A stretch of 64,000 bases of DNA from Austropuccinia psidii (Eukaryota > Basidiomycota > Pucciniomycetes > Pucciniales > Sphaerophragmiaceae), in the NCBI GenBank assembly GCA_023105745.1, contig JALGQZ010000014.1:9109888-9173887 (forward strand). Direction: 5' to 3'. How positions within the stretch are numbered: the first letter of the stretch is position 1; each line of letters opens with the position of its first letter. Shown here in pieces: positions 20,984 through 32,323 of the stretch. Position numbers and translations under genes: made by a program. The notes under the pieces were generated by a model. That model ran no database searches and was not told where the DNA came from. It worked only from the letters and a program-made list of their open reading frames with translations.

Positions 20984-23900
20984 TGTCATCCTGTGGCTCA
21001 AAGCCAGAGCACAAACATGACAGCCAAATACCATAAATCAATGGTATGGCCAAGATACCACCAAAACATGGAGCTGAGCCAAATCAGCTCAAAAGGTATG
21101 AAACAAAAGAGGAAACTCACCCCTTTCCAAATATACAAGTCCCATCACCATAGGACAAATGATAACAAAGTTATTCCTGCTCAAAATTGTTGCTGCGCAT
21201 AAAGCTTAATTTTAACCTCTCATCTGGAATATAGAGTAAGGGGCTTAACCCCATCAAATGGGTATTCAAAATGCAGCTCTAAGTCAGGGCTATCCAATGG
21301 TACCAGCCAAATTGAGCTAGCACCAGTATTACAGAAGTTATGGCCGGATTCAGGCCAAATAAGGGTGAATAAAATAATCACCTCCCATCTAACTTCTACA
21401 GTTTTGGTGTGAGATACCTGAGGTGGAGTCTGTTTTAAAAGAGAACAATAAGGGCTATCTGATGGTGCCATTCATTTTCTCATATCTCATCTAGAACAAA
21501 ATCTGTAAGGCAAACAAGCCCAATACAGCTTTTTGCCTAAAACATACATATGTACAAAAATCTTGTACATGGCATACCTTTGTCATATTTAATGATAGCC
21601 ATATCAAATGAGGTACAATTATGTATGTAAGATTTTTCTATGAAACTCTTGATAATAGTAGCAATACCAAGATTCCTATGACTGTCCTCAGTAAAAATAT
21701 ATGATATAACAAAATATTACAACCACAAATTTAAATATAATTATGAAAAATAATCATATAAAAAAAAGAATTTAATTATTATTATAAAAATATAATAATA
21801 AAAAAATTATAATTATTGTATTCTTGTTATAGTCACTGACAGTTATAACAATAAGAAGTGTAAAGCTCTTAATGAGACAATTACATGTGGAAAATAAGAA
21901 TATTAACCACTTATAAATAATATAAATATTATTGATAAAAGAATTCAAACACAAACTGTGCAGGAATAATTCTCATACAATAAAAATTCTATATAAAAAA
22001 AACTAATACTAGATAAAAAAATATAGACCTTTAGAGAAAACTTACTTATAATATTTATTTAATACAACAAGTCAAACAACAACAGTTATCATATAAAATA
22101 ATAATTATAAGTTAAAAACACGCCAAAAATCAATATTTTCCAAGATAAAACAACCTTTTATAATAAAAATTATTATTAAAGAGTTTTAAAAGGAATTTGT
22201 GGATTTTAAAAGATATTTAAGATGATTAATTTTATATAATAAAATATATTATTGGTGATTACAACAATAATCTAAATTCTATGATTTCAATTCTTTAATT
22301 TTAATTAATAAAGAATAAAAAGACTTAAGAATTACTTTGATAAGAAGATTTTATATTTAATAAAACTTTACCTGCTTAAATTTCTAATATGATTCGATTA
22401 ATAATGAATTGATGGACAAAAACAGTGATGAAAAGACTCTTTTTATGTCTTCAGAGCAGCTCTCATGATTCATAATGGATATAAAGGGCGTGCTCAGGTC
22501 AAAACTGAAAAACCATGCTTAAAAACAAAGTTCTTAACTTAAGGCAACTTGTTTTTAATTCCAATTTAAAGTTACCAGTGTTATTCTTAACTCCAAGTAA
22601 CTTTAATCCTCATTAAGAATAATTATTTCAAGTTTTAATAAAGAATGAATTTATTTATATTGAAGTGCATCACATGAAAAACTTGAAAATAGAGTTTCAA
22701 GCAGAATTCTCTTAAACTCAATTTTTAATTAATTTTTAAAGAAAGCATAATTTTCTTTAAGCTTAATTAAAAAAGTAAATTTCCAGGCTAATTACCCAGG
22801 AAATCTATTTATAAAAGATACTCAAAAATTGATTTATATGTAGATAACATTAAATTCTAAGCTGTGTGAAATTTAAAAGCAAATCCATTAAGAATTGGAT
22901 TTTTAATGAATTTTTGAAGTTATTGCTATTTTTCCACGTAAAATAGCAATACACACCAAACCTTAAGTTTTGATAAGGTTTTAATGCTTAAAACCTTAAA
23001 TTTTTAAGCTTATTCAAGCTTTCTAAACTTAATTAAGCTTTGAAAGTTCTTAAAACCTTGATTTCAAGCTTGCATATTGGGATTTACCCTCTGGCAGCTT
23101 GAAATTCCTGTCCAAATTGGGATAAAACCAGTTTAAACCTTAAGGTTGGATCAAAGTCTACTCTTAAAGTTTAAATAAGGTTGAAAATCCTCCAATACAG
23201 GTGGACAACCTTAATTGAATCCTTGCAGATCCAAAAAGTTGGGTACCCCAGCTCTATTTGGTCTTTTTCCTTTGTCCCACCTTTCTGTGTGGATTTTGCC
23301 CTTTTATTTATTTAAAGCCATACTATGGCCTTAAACCCTTTTAAATTGAGCTCATGAAGGAGTTACATTCTGTATGGCAAATACTTAGCCAATTCAGTAA
23401 ATATACACCACACCTCAATTTTAATTAAAATTTTGGTAAGTTTGTGTAAACCTTATGCAAATTTAAAGTTAAGCTTATTTAAGCTTAAATTTAACAATTT
23501 TAAAAAAATGTTAAAAAGGTTACATTAGTACTGTGAGATTCTTAAATCTTTTAATAACATAAGAAATAAGTGTTTTTGGTTATAACACCTTATGGATGTA
23601 CCCTAGGTTATTTTTGGTGTAGAATCCAAAAATGACATAATATTTACAACTTTGTTTATCCAAAAAAAAGTTATACTTATTTTTTTGTTATTTTTTATTT
23701 CAAATTCAACTAAAAAAGTCTGTTTAAGACAAAATTGACTGTTTATAAAATCATTGGTGGCCTTATGGGCATGTTATACATAGCTCACAGGCTCACAATG
23801 TAGGACAAATAAAGGGCTACACACTGAGACAATTCTGAGGTTGATATCTCAAAAACTGACAAATTTATAGCTGTTTTAAGGTCAAAATCCCACAGTTTGG

Positions 23901-24575
23901 CCAATACAGCCTTACCATGGGATAATATCCCATAACTATGATTATAAGGTGTCAAATAGACAAAGAAGCTTGTTTTTACTTCAATACCTCATAGCTCATT
24001 CAATACTGGGGTCCCATACAGGTTCTGTACATAATTCTATGCTTCATACATGTCACAATCAGGCTATGTGGTCCCCAGATGAAGGTTTTCACCCTGTATT
24101 AGTGAAAACTGCCTAGATGTGGTTTCAACACCACATCTGAGCCCAATGCAGGCTATACAGTCCTTTTGCAAACCACAAGCCTGTCCTAGAGAGTGAAAAA
24201 TCTTTACTTCCTCTACATAAAAGGTCTAGCAGCTTTTTCACCCCATTTAAGGATAAAAGGAGACTTTTTCACTTCCAGAAAAGGAATCCCCATCCTGCTC
24301 TTAAATTCCTACATAGTACAACTGTCAAAAACAGTTATACTCCTGGAAAATGAACAGGTTATACTATAAATCTTAGTATTGTAGACTTTATTATTGTAAC
24401 CCAACAGGTAAATCTGCACCCAGGGGTTTCAATAGCACTCACCACCACTGATTCTAATTAGTAAAGCCCTTTTTATTTTTAATGAAACAATTTTTAATAC
24501 TTTTTATCCATGTCACAGTCATAGTTAAAGTGGTAAATAGCCTTATTACCTCTTTATCATAGACTCAGCCTGACA
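20984..24575 (+). repeat. B2 5' LTR, interrupted by a family C solo LTR
   Basis: Begins TGTCATCCTGTGGCTC and ends AGACTCAGCCTGACA. Without the insert (21626-23797 plus 5 bp) it is about 1415 bp, equal to the 3' copy (1414 bp). Contains the LTR hairpin near 24112-24137. Confidence 0.9.
21626..23797 (-). mobile_element. Family C solo LTR (C1) inside B2 5' LTR
   Basis: TGTAAGATTTTTC at 21626 to CTCACAGGCTCACA at 23797, 2172 bp. Perfect 5-bp duplication ATGTA at 21621-21625 and 23798-23802. It is the inverted counterpart of 34732-36864. No open frame of note. The termini (TGTGAGCC / CTTACA) resemble family A, and the strand is given by that analogy only. Confidence 0.9.
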
Positions 24576-24596
24576 CTTTTGGGGCCTGGCCATGTT
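24576..24596 (+). other. B2 primer-binding site (probable)
   Basis: CTTTTGGGGCCTGGCCATG directly follows the 5' LTR. It matches the B1 and A-family blocks in the same place. The tRNA was not identified. Confidence 0.7.
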
Positions 24597-25047
24597 TTTT
24601 TAACTTTTTGGACCTTATAAGTCAGTTTTATTTCTCTTATTTTCTCTATTTTAAAAAATTGTTTTATCTTTTTAGGCATAATTTTTACAGTGGTATATGT
24701 CATATACCACTATTATTTATCTGCTTTAAATCAGATTGTGGTGTGGTTGATTATAATTTAATCACTACTACAACCCTTATTCTTAGTGTGTTTCACATAT
24801 AAAAAGACTTTGAGCCATTAGTGAAAGTCCTTTTTTTAATTAATATAAGGACACCTCTTATTGTGAAACCAAGAGTTGAGGTTTGGTTGGGTGTATTATT
24901 AATTCAATTACCCTCTTACATACCATTTTTTATCAGATCATACTTGCTAATTACTAGTTAATCTGTGAGATACTGGCATAAAAGCAGTGTACCAGATATC
25001 TGTAAGCTGTATTTCTGATGTAAAATTGTTAATTCAATTACGCTGTC
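24597..25047 (+). other. B2 leader, first part
   Basis: Aligns with the B1 leader (33241 downward): TTTTTGGACCTTA, then a pyrimidine-rich stretch, AGGACACCTCT, and TTGTTAATTCAATTACGCTGTC. The splice-donor-like GTAAGT of B1 is changed here (AAGTCAGT). The leader stops at 25047, where insertion has occurred, and resumes at 36865-36870. Confidence 0.8.
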
Positions 25048-26485
25048 TGTCAGGCTGAGTCTATGATAAAGGTGTATATGAGTATTTACAAGCTTTAACT
25101 ATGACTGTGACACAGTAAGAATGATTTTAAAAGATGATAAGATTGATAATAAATGATTTAATTTAAGATTTAAAGGGCTTTACTATAGAGATATAGTGGT
25201 GGTGAGCACTGTTGAAAGCCCTGGGTGCAGCTTTACCTGTTGGATTACAATAATAAAGACTACAATACTTTAAATTAAGAGTATACCTGATTATTTAACC
25301 AAGAGTAAAACTGTTTTTGACAGTTTACTACGTAGGTTATTCAAGAGCAGGATAAGGAAAGGGTTTTGGCAGTGAAAAGCCCTCCTTTTATCCTGAAATT
25401 GAGGTGAAAAGGTTATTAGACCTTTTCACGTAGAGGAAGTGAAGATTTTTCACTCCTCATGAAAGGCTTGTGGTTTGCAAACAGCCTGTATACCCTGTAT
25501 TGGGCTCAGATGTGGTTTTGAAACCACATCTGGGAAGTTTTCACCAATACAGGGTGAAAATCTTCATCTGGGGACCTCACAGCCTGATTCTGACGTGTAT
25601 GACGCGTAGAATGCTGTACAGAAACTGTATGGGACCCCAGTATTGACTGACATATGAGGTATTGAAGTAAAAACATGCTTCTTCGTCTATTTGACACCTC
25701 ATATTCATGGTTATAGGGTATTATCCCATGGTAAGGCTGTATATGACAGCAGGTGGGATTTTTACCTTAAAATTGTCATAACTCTGTCGGTTTTTGAGAT
25801 ATCAAGCTCAAAGTTGGTTCATTGGATAGCCCTGTATGAGCTCTATACAATGGTACCCAACGTGACAAGGCTATCCCTAAATATGGCAAAGTTATCCCAT
25901 GTACAAGTGTTTTTATACATTGGCGTGTTTTGGGCAAAAGCTGTATTAAGCTTGTTTGGCCAATAACTTCTGTTCTAGTTGAGATATGGGAAAATGGATG
26001 ACACCATCAGATAGCCCTGATTGTGCTCTTTCCAAAAAGACCCCACTTTAAGTATCTCACACTAAAACTGTAAAAGTTAGATGAGAGGTGAATGTTTTAT
26101 TCACCCTTATTTGGTCTGAATTTGACCATAACTCAAGTAATACTGGTGTTAGCTCAGTTTGGCTAGTACCATTGGATAGCCCTGGCTTAGAGCTTCATTT
26201 TGAATAACCATTTGATGGGGTTAAGCCTCTCCTTCTAGATTTTAGATGGGAGGTGACAATTAAGGTTTATGCTCAGCAACAACTTTCAGAAGGAATAACT
26301 TTGTTATTCTTTGTCCTGTGTTGATGGGACTTGTATATTTGGAAAGGGGTGATTTTCTTCTTTCTTTTGATACCTTTTGAGCTGATTTGGCTCAGCTCCA
26401 TGTTTTGGTGGTATCTTGGCTATATTATTGGTTTATGGTATTTGGCTGTCATGCTTGTGCTCTGGTTTTGAGTCACAGGCTGACA
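25048..26485 (-). repeat. B1 3' LTR
   Basis: TGTCAGGCTGAGTC at 25048 to GAGTCACAGGCTGACA at 26485, 1438 bp. Contains the perfect hairpin 25507-25532 (12-bp stem, 2-base loop). Confidence 0.95.
25507..25532. other. Conserved LTR hairpin in families B, D and E
   Basis: CAGATGTGGTTT, loop TG, AAACCACATCTG: a perfect 12-bp stem. Equivalents at 33747-33772, 56370-56395, about 24112-24137 (one mismatch), 15281-15300 and 63556-63575. The stem sequence changes between families while pairing is kept. Function unknown. Confidence 0.6.
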
Positions 26486-26505
26486 TACCCTCCCTCTAAA
26501 AAAGG
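26486..26505 (-). other. B1 polypurine tract
   Basis: Minus strand: T run, then AGAGGGAGGGTA, then the LTR. It lies 20 bases downstream of the integrase stop codon. Confidence 0.88.
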
Positions 26506-26524
26506 CTCATGATTGATGAAACTG

Positions 26525-28174
26525 TTAAGTCCTCCTAGAGGCTCTGAATCTCCTTAAATGAAGGTTCCCATCTGGTATGGCATCCTCTGCCAACCATTTG
26601 TCTTTGTCAGCTGTCTGGTTCTTGAATCTGACTAGATATTGTCTCTGATCCTTCCCATTAAGTCTGATTTTTCTGGCCCTGATGATTTTACTCACAGGTC
26701 CAGGAGAGTCTTCTACTTGTACTATTTCTGGTGGAGTAATGTTTTTCTTCCTGGAGGGGAATTTATCCTCCTCTGTTTGGAAGTATGGTTTGACCAGGCT
26801 CACTGGAAAGACTGGGTGTTTCCTAGAAAACTCCTCAGTGAGCTTGACCTCTACTGCATTCCTCCCTATCAACTTAATGATAGTGAAGGGCCCTACAAAT
26901 GAGTCTCTCATTTTCTTAGGTCCTTTGAGGTTGTTAAAGTTCAGTGTAGACACTAACACCTGGTCCCCTTCCTTGAAGTCAGGTTCCATATGTGACTTGT
27001 CCCACCTTTGCTTGTTGTACTCTTTGGCCTCAGCTATGCATTTGGCAGCAGTATCACAGGCTTTCTTCCACATATCATGGAAGTCTTTGGCTGTGGGGTG
27101 GATGGTCAGAAGATTTTTCTTCAAGTGATCTACAGGTAACAGGGGATTCCACCCTTTCTCTACCAGTGCAGGTGTTTTTCCTGTGGTAGAGTGCTGGCTT
27201 GTATTATAAGCCAGTTGGACTGCTGGTAAGAGGGTGACCCAATCATGGGTATATCCCTCATGGTCCTTGTATTCCATGCCATAGGCACAGAACCTCCTGA
27301 GGATGTCCTCCATTGTTTGGATCATCCTCTCAGCTAGGCCATCTGTTTGTGGATGGTAAGCTGTGGAAAAAGCAAGCTTGGTGCCAAGCATGTCATATAA
27401 ATTGGTGCAAAATTCAGATGTAAATTTTGGGTCCCTGTCACTAATTATGATCTTAGGGACTCCACAGGTGGATATGATGTTATTCCAAAATAACAGAGCA
27501 GTGTCCATGGCTGTGTCCTCTTTATGGCATGGTAGACATCTCATGCTCTTGCTGAACCTATCAACTATGATTAAGCAGGCATTGTAGTTTTCTTTGCCCC
27601 CTGGGACAAGTCCTGTGACCCAGTCCATGTTGATGGTTTCCCATGGGTGTTTGGGTTCTTCTATGTGTTGAAGCAACCCATATTTCTTCCCATGTTTTCT
27701 ATTTGCCTTTTGGCATCTTTCACAAGTGTTGATGTATTCACTCAACTCTTGCTCCCACTTGGGCCACCAAGCTGTGCTTGCTACCCTCTCCTTAGTCCTG
27801 TCCTCACTCATGTGTCCCATGTAGGGGCAGTCATGGCATTCCTGCAGGATTAAAGAGATGTGGTCTCTGTCTATCACTGTGAGTGCACTGGTGTGCTTGT
27901 CTCTGTGATAAATCAGGCCATCTATAAGGAAGAATTTATTGTCCTTATAGGCCCTCAACCAGGGTTCCTCCAGCTGGGTTTCCAGTTCTGGGCTCCTGTA
28001 TTTTTGTTGAAGGAGTTGGAGTAGTATGCTACACTGTTTGTGTTTAGCATAAGATTTCAATACTGCATTGAAGAATTCATTGTGCAGTTCTGAGGAACTT
28101 ATCCCCAGTATGGGGGTTTCTGTCCCTTCTGAATCAGTGTTTCCACTGTCAAGGGTACCACTCCCTGGTGCCTA
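26525..28174 (-). pseudogene. pol: B1 integrase with chromodomain-like C-terminus (open frame after one stop)
   Basis: The minus-strand frame is open from the TAG at 28172-28174 to 26525; the track's first Met is at 28060. Along its 511 residues: H2C2 zinc-binding N-terminus ([10 protein letters not shown] … CERCQKA), DDE core Asp in INMDWVTGL, Asp in [13 protein letters not shown], Glu in [11 protein letters not shown], a [11 protein letters not shown]-binding stretch, and a tail [20 protein letters not shown] of chromodomain type. All key residues are present. It is the C-terminal part of Pol, not a separate gene: the upstream TAG replaces the TGG (Trp) found at this place in B2, so the stop is a single nonsense change. 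Integrase joins cDNA ends to target DNA with the 5-bp stagger seen as CTGTC. Confidence 0.93.
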
Positions 28175-28880
28175 TTCAGAGAATCTGAAGTTCTTCTTCC
28201 TATCTATTTCCATAAAATGGATAGGAATTTTTGCAGCAACTTCAGGGTCATAAGCTGGATTGCTTTTGACATTGTCCAGTGGCCATCTGCTAAGGCCATC
28301 TGCATTGGTATGGCTTTTACCTTCCTTGTATATGATGGTCATGTTCCCTCTATACTCCTGGATGGCTATTTGCCATCTCAGCATGTGTCTATTAGTAGTC
28401 TTCATGTTTAGTAAAGACTTCAAGGCTGTGCAGTCTGTGTAGACTTCAAAGACTGCACCCTCCAAATAGTAATGGAGTTTTTCTAGAGCCCAGACTAGAC
28501 ATAAACATTCTGTCTGGGTGGCCCCATACCTGGCTTCTGAATCTTTCAGCTGCCTGGAGATGTAACATATTACACCTTCCCTTGGTTCACCATCCACAAT
28601 CTGTCTTTGGTGAAGGGCTGCTCCCAAGCCTTGGCTGCATGCTGCATCTATATATAACTTGAATGGTAGTTCAAAGTCAGGCAAGATGAGTACAGGTGCA
28701 TTAGTGAGTTCATATTTCATCCTCTCATATGCATCCCTCCTTTCCTTGGTTATTTCAAAAACTACATCCTTTGAGCATAACTTGTATAAACTACTGGTTA
28801 TGTGGGCAAAGTTTTTGATGTGGTTTCTATAGTAGCTAGCAAATCCAAGGAAAGATTGCATCTCTTTGATGTTCTTTGGT
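28172..28880 (-). pseudogene. pol: B1 RT connection and RNase H
   Basis: Minus-strand frame starting in [11 protein letters not shown] block ([19 protein letters not shown]), then [17 protein letters not shown] with the first catalytic Asp, [16 protein letters not shown], and [13 protein letters not shown] with a second Asp; GLSRWPLDN follows. It is in a different frame from the RT palm upstream because of a deletion of about 22 nt near 28890 relative to B2. It ends at the nonsense TAG at 28172-28174. RNase H activity would degrade the template RNA. Confidence 0.92.
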
Positions 28881-30270
28881 ACTGGTTGTTCTGGTCAATT
28901 GCCAGACTGAGGCCTGAGACTTTGTGTCCTAGAGCTAGTAGCTCTTGTTGGCCAAAATTACACTTTTTGAGTGAAATTTTCAGATTGATGGGTGTACATT
29001 TACTTAGCACTCTGTCTATGTATTGTACATGGTCTTCCCATGTCTCTGAGTATATAATGATATCATCAATGTATACTACCATCCAGCCTTCCATTATTTC
29101 TTCTTGAAATATGGTGTCCATCATCCTTTGGAAGTGGGCTGGTGCATTCTTGATGCCAAATGGCATCCTGGTGTACTCATATATGCCCATATGGCATATA
29201 ATTCTGAGTAATTTTATGGAGTTTGGTTTAACTCCATTTTTGTGGAAGCCCTTCATACAATCCATCTTGGTTATGTATTTGGCTTTGGCCAATTTATCCA
29301 AGGCATGAGGTATCCGTGGTATAGGATACCTGTCTGCTTTTGTGTAGTTGTTCAGGGCTCTGAAGTCTCCACACAGTCTAGACTTGCCATCATGCCAGGT
29401 GATTAGGACAGGAGTGGTGATTTCCACTATTTCATTATGTCCAATCTTCCTAATGACATCCATGTTCAGGAGTTCATTGATATGTTTCTCAATCTCTTTC
29501 CTGGTCTCCAGACTTGCTGGGTAAGGAGGTCTCCTTAACATGGGTGGATAAGGCCTTTCTACATCCAGATATAGTTCTATATCATGGCCTTTGATCTTGC
29601 CTAATGGTTCTTCACCAATGGCAAATGCTGGTCTATTCTTCCTCAGCATCTTCAGTAAACTTAGTTTTTGTTTACTGGTGAGGGTAGTGCTAAACTGTCC
29701 CTCTCTGAATTCTCTCAGAAGTTCTTCCAGTGGGTCCTGAGAAGATATCTGGTATATATCAAGAGAAAATTTCTTTTCCTTGTTAGTACCAATGGTAATA
29801 TGTCTATTTTTACTATTGTAAATATCTATTCCATACATTCTCTGGTAATCTGTTCCCAGTAAAAACCCTTGGATGTGGGCATCTTCAAGCACTACAAACT
29901 CTGGGTTGAGTCTGATATTACCTTTTCTGTGGGGTATAATTATCTCTTTGATAATTGTCCCAATAGAGGTCATCTTTCCAGATGCACTCTTAAAGTTCTT
30001 TGCCCTGGTGGGCAAGAGTTCTTTTTCCCAGTTTGGGAAGTGGTTATCCAGATAATTTCTGGCCACTATGGTGCAGTGTGCTCCACTGTCAATGATCAAT
30101 GGGTGCTGAGCATTGTCAATACATACAGTCATTTTTGTGGCTGTTCCATGTATGTATGCCATTCCTTTGGTTGGTGTAACCAGGAATGTTTGTGCATCTT
30201 GTGTGTGTTTACACAAGTTCTTGTTGGCAGTGTCTTGTGGCATGCCTGCTTCCAACTGTATATCCTGGAT
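28881..30270 (-). pseudogene. pol: B1 aspartic protease and reverse transcriptase palm
   Basis: One minus-strand frame, 485 codons from 30255, in the same frame as gag upstream. Protease: PLIIDSGAHCTIVARNYL (active-site DSG) at residues ~54-72. RT: LLNMDVIRKIGHNE, GKSRLCGDFRALNNY, MDCMKGFHKNGV (Gln to Lys against B2), [16 protein letters not shown] and an intact YIDDIII box. It ends at a frameshift at about 28890, where GLSLAIDQN is followed by nonsense residues. The first Met (30255) is not a real start; Gag and Pol are fused in B2 and are separated here only by TAA at 30271-30273, where B2 has AAA. Confidence 0.94.
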
Positions 30271-31566
30271 TTATAGTGGGGTTTCCTCTTGGTATTCCAC
30301 TAGAAATTCCTCTCTTGGGTCTTGATCCTCATCAGATGGTTCCCTGATGGCATCACCCATAGAGTCTGATTCAGAATCCTCTGTTGGAGGTTCTTCTTCA
30401 GGGACTTTTTCTATAGAATAGATTTTCTTCTTTGCTTTTGGGCAGTTGTTGGCATAGTGATCTGTTGAACCACAATTGTGACAAGAATTCTTCTTCTTTG
30501 CCACTTCTGCCACTCTTTCTCTGGGTTTGTCTTTAAACTCTACCCTGAAAGGTTGTTTCTCTTTGAAACTATTGCTTCTATATGGGGTGAATTTCCCTAT
30601 ATTAGTCCTTTTCCTTATGTCTTGTAAGGTATTGGCTATATCATCTAGAGTGCAATTTTGGTTGCATCTGCACTTTACTGCATGCTCTAGTTCTCCTGGC
30701 AGTTGTGTCAGAAGTTTATGATTCCTCATTTGAATGTTCATTTGAGGATCAATGGCTTTAAGTCTTTTAGACTGTCTAAGACACCACTCATATGGATCTT
30801 TATCCACAGAGTATTTGTCATTTTCAAATGACATGGTCTTTTGCCATATCCAAGTTCCATTACTGTACTTATGGATTATTTGACTCTTCCACCATGGCCA
30901 ATTTCTTCTTCCATGGATTTCTTTCATTTCAGTGTACCATATACTTGCATGACCTTTAAATGCAGTATTCAGTCTATCAGTAATCCAGTAATCTGGTATG
31001 CTTGGTACATCAATGAAGAGTCCATCAATATAATCTATGAGTTCCATATGATCATATTCTCCTGATCCAGAGAATTTGGGCCAGCTTGAGGCCTCAGGAA
31101 GCTGTTTCAAGGCTTCCTTCTCTGAATAAGACATGCCATCTCCATCCTGGTATTGTGATGGAGATCTTGCCTTATTCAACAACATGGCATCTGGTTTGAT
31201 GTCATCTGGTTGATATGGATTCTCTATAGCTTGGCCTTGTGGTTGGGGCTTCAAGCTATGGTAGGCATCAAACAATTTTCTGATGTCTTGGTTCAGACAC
31301 TCCCTGTCCCTGCTACTATGGTGTTGTTCTTCAGAGACTTGATTCAGTCTCTTGTTGGTTTCTTCAGAGGCTTTGCTTAGTTGAGCATATCCTTCCTGAA
31401 GGTTTTTAACTATCTGTTCCAATGAGGCTTGAGTTTTTCTCATCCTCTCTTGGGCAGCTGCAAATTCTGTAGCCTGCTTTGCAGATTGCTCAGCATATTG
31501 GGACATTGGTAACCACAGTGTGTCACTGTTGATGTTACTCTCAGATGTGATAATGTTATTTTCAGT
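30271..31566 (-). CDS. gag: B1 Gag main part: coiled-coil, capsid-like region, CCHC zinc knuckle
   Basis: Part of a 588-codon minus-strand frame (30271-32037). It contains a heptad-like K/E/Q-rich region (SKASEETNKRLNQVSEEQ), then SGSGEYDHMELIDYIDG, WWKSQIIHKYSNGTW, DPYEWCLRQSKRL and LPGELEHAVKCRC, which I read as capsid. Last comes CHNCGSTDHYANNCPK, a complete CX2CX4HX4C knuckle, and an acidic tail. Gag assembles the particle and binds RNA. The frame ends at TAA 30271-30273; B2 reads through here into protease, so this stop probably removes Pol. The start at 31566 is the candidate exon start discussed in findings; upstream the frame stays open to 32037. Confidence 0.85.
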   Translation of the reverse strand, partial: TENNIITSESNINSDTLWLPMSQYAEQSAKQATEFAAAQERMRKTQASLEQIVKNLQEGYAQLSKASEETNKRLNQVSEEQHHSSRDRECLNQDIRKLFDAYHSLKPQPQGQAIENPYQPDDIKPDAMLLNKARSPSQYQDGDGMSYSEKEALKQLPEASSWPKFSGSGEYDHMELIDYIDGLFIDVPSIPDYWITDRLNTAFKGHASIWYTEMKEIHGRRNWPWWKSQIIHKYSNGTWIWQKTMSFENDKYSVDKDPYEWCLRQSKRLKAIDPQMNIQMRNHKLLTQLPGELEHAVKCRCNQNCTLDDIANTLQDIRKRTNIGKFTPYRSNSFKEKQPFRVEFKDKPRERVAEVAKKKNSCHNCGSTDHYANNCPKAKKKIYSIEKVPEEEPPTEDSESDSMGDAIREPSDEDQDPREEFLVEYQEETPL

Positions 31567-32323
31567 CTGAGTGGGGGTAATGTTTCTATTACTAGGACTA
31601 CTGATTCTAGAGTGGTTTACAACTACTTCTGGTTCTTGTGTACTTCTTTTACCAAATCTAACAGCTTCTGGATCATGGGGTCTGACTCTTTCCTCCTCTG
31701 GTTGAAGGAGGCTTTGTTCTTGCCCTTGTTGCCTTGTCTTCTCCTGGAAACTTCCTGGAATTGTGAAGAATGGTGACTCTTGGCCACTGATCTGCTGGTT
31801 TCTGAATGGTGTGAAGCCACTGGGGAGCTGATTTGGCTTGCTCCTTGTGAACCTGAAGGAATCTGAGTAGGCCCTGTCTGGGTTAACTGTTCTTCTATAG
31901 CTTGGATAGTGGCTTGATTCTCCCTTATCCTCTGTGCCCTTGCCTCCAGGAGTCTGTGCTGCCTGGTAGGATTCCAACCCTTGGTGATTACCATAAGGTC
32001 TTTGAAGTCTATCTCTTTGAGACAGATCTTCTGGCAACTTGATCCTAGTTCTGCCCAGTGAGTTGCTCGGTTAAACCTCTTGTTGTCCATGCTCCATTGA
32101 AACAAATCTTTCAGGAGTTGGTGGATTTGAAGAACTTGATCCATATCCTTCCAGTCCTCTGGTTTGAGGTTTCTGTTGAATTGGAGTGTGAATGGCAAGG
32201 TTGATATTATCTCCCTCATTGTTTTGCCATCCACCACTGTGTCCAATGTGTCTTCTTTCAGGTCTTCTGGTTCTAGACATTCCTGCTCTATCCTCTGGCT
32301 GGTTCCTTTGGAAGCCAAGGTCT
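31567..32323 (-). CDS. gag: B1 Gag middle exon (second frame), overlapping the third frame
   Basis: The frame 31623-32357 reads …GTSQRIEQECLEPEDLKEDTL…LKDLFQWSMDNKRFNRATHW…KEIDFKDLMVITKGWNPTRQ…DPMIQKLLDLVKEVHKNQK and stops. It is joined to the upstream Gag frame if a 68-nt intron (32391 to 32324) is removed. Over 31623-32037 this frame and the next (-1) frame are both open. The same pair is open in B2 and partly in D. A 77-nt GT…CAG segment (31643-31567) of the right phase could join it to the downstream frame; a -1 ribosomal shift is the alternative. The 244-codon frame begins with a TTG in the track, consistent with an exon rather than an independent gene. Confidence 0.7.

Noticed and set aside
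26682..27128. 148-codon plus-strand frame over B1 integrase
   Set aside because: Antisense of a clearly recognised integrase; no protein content of its own.
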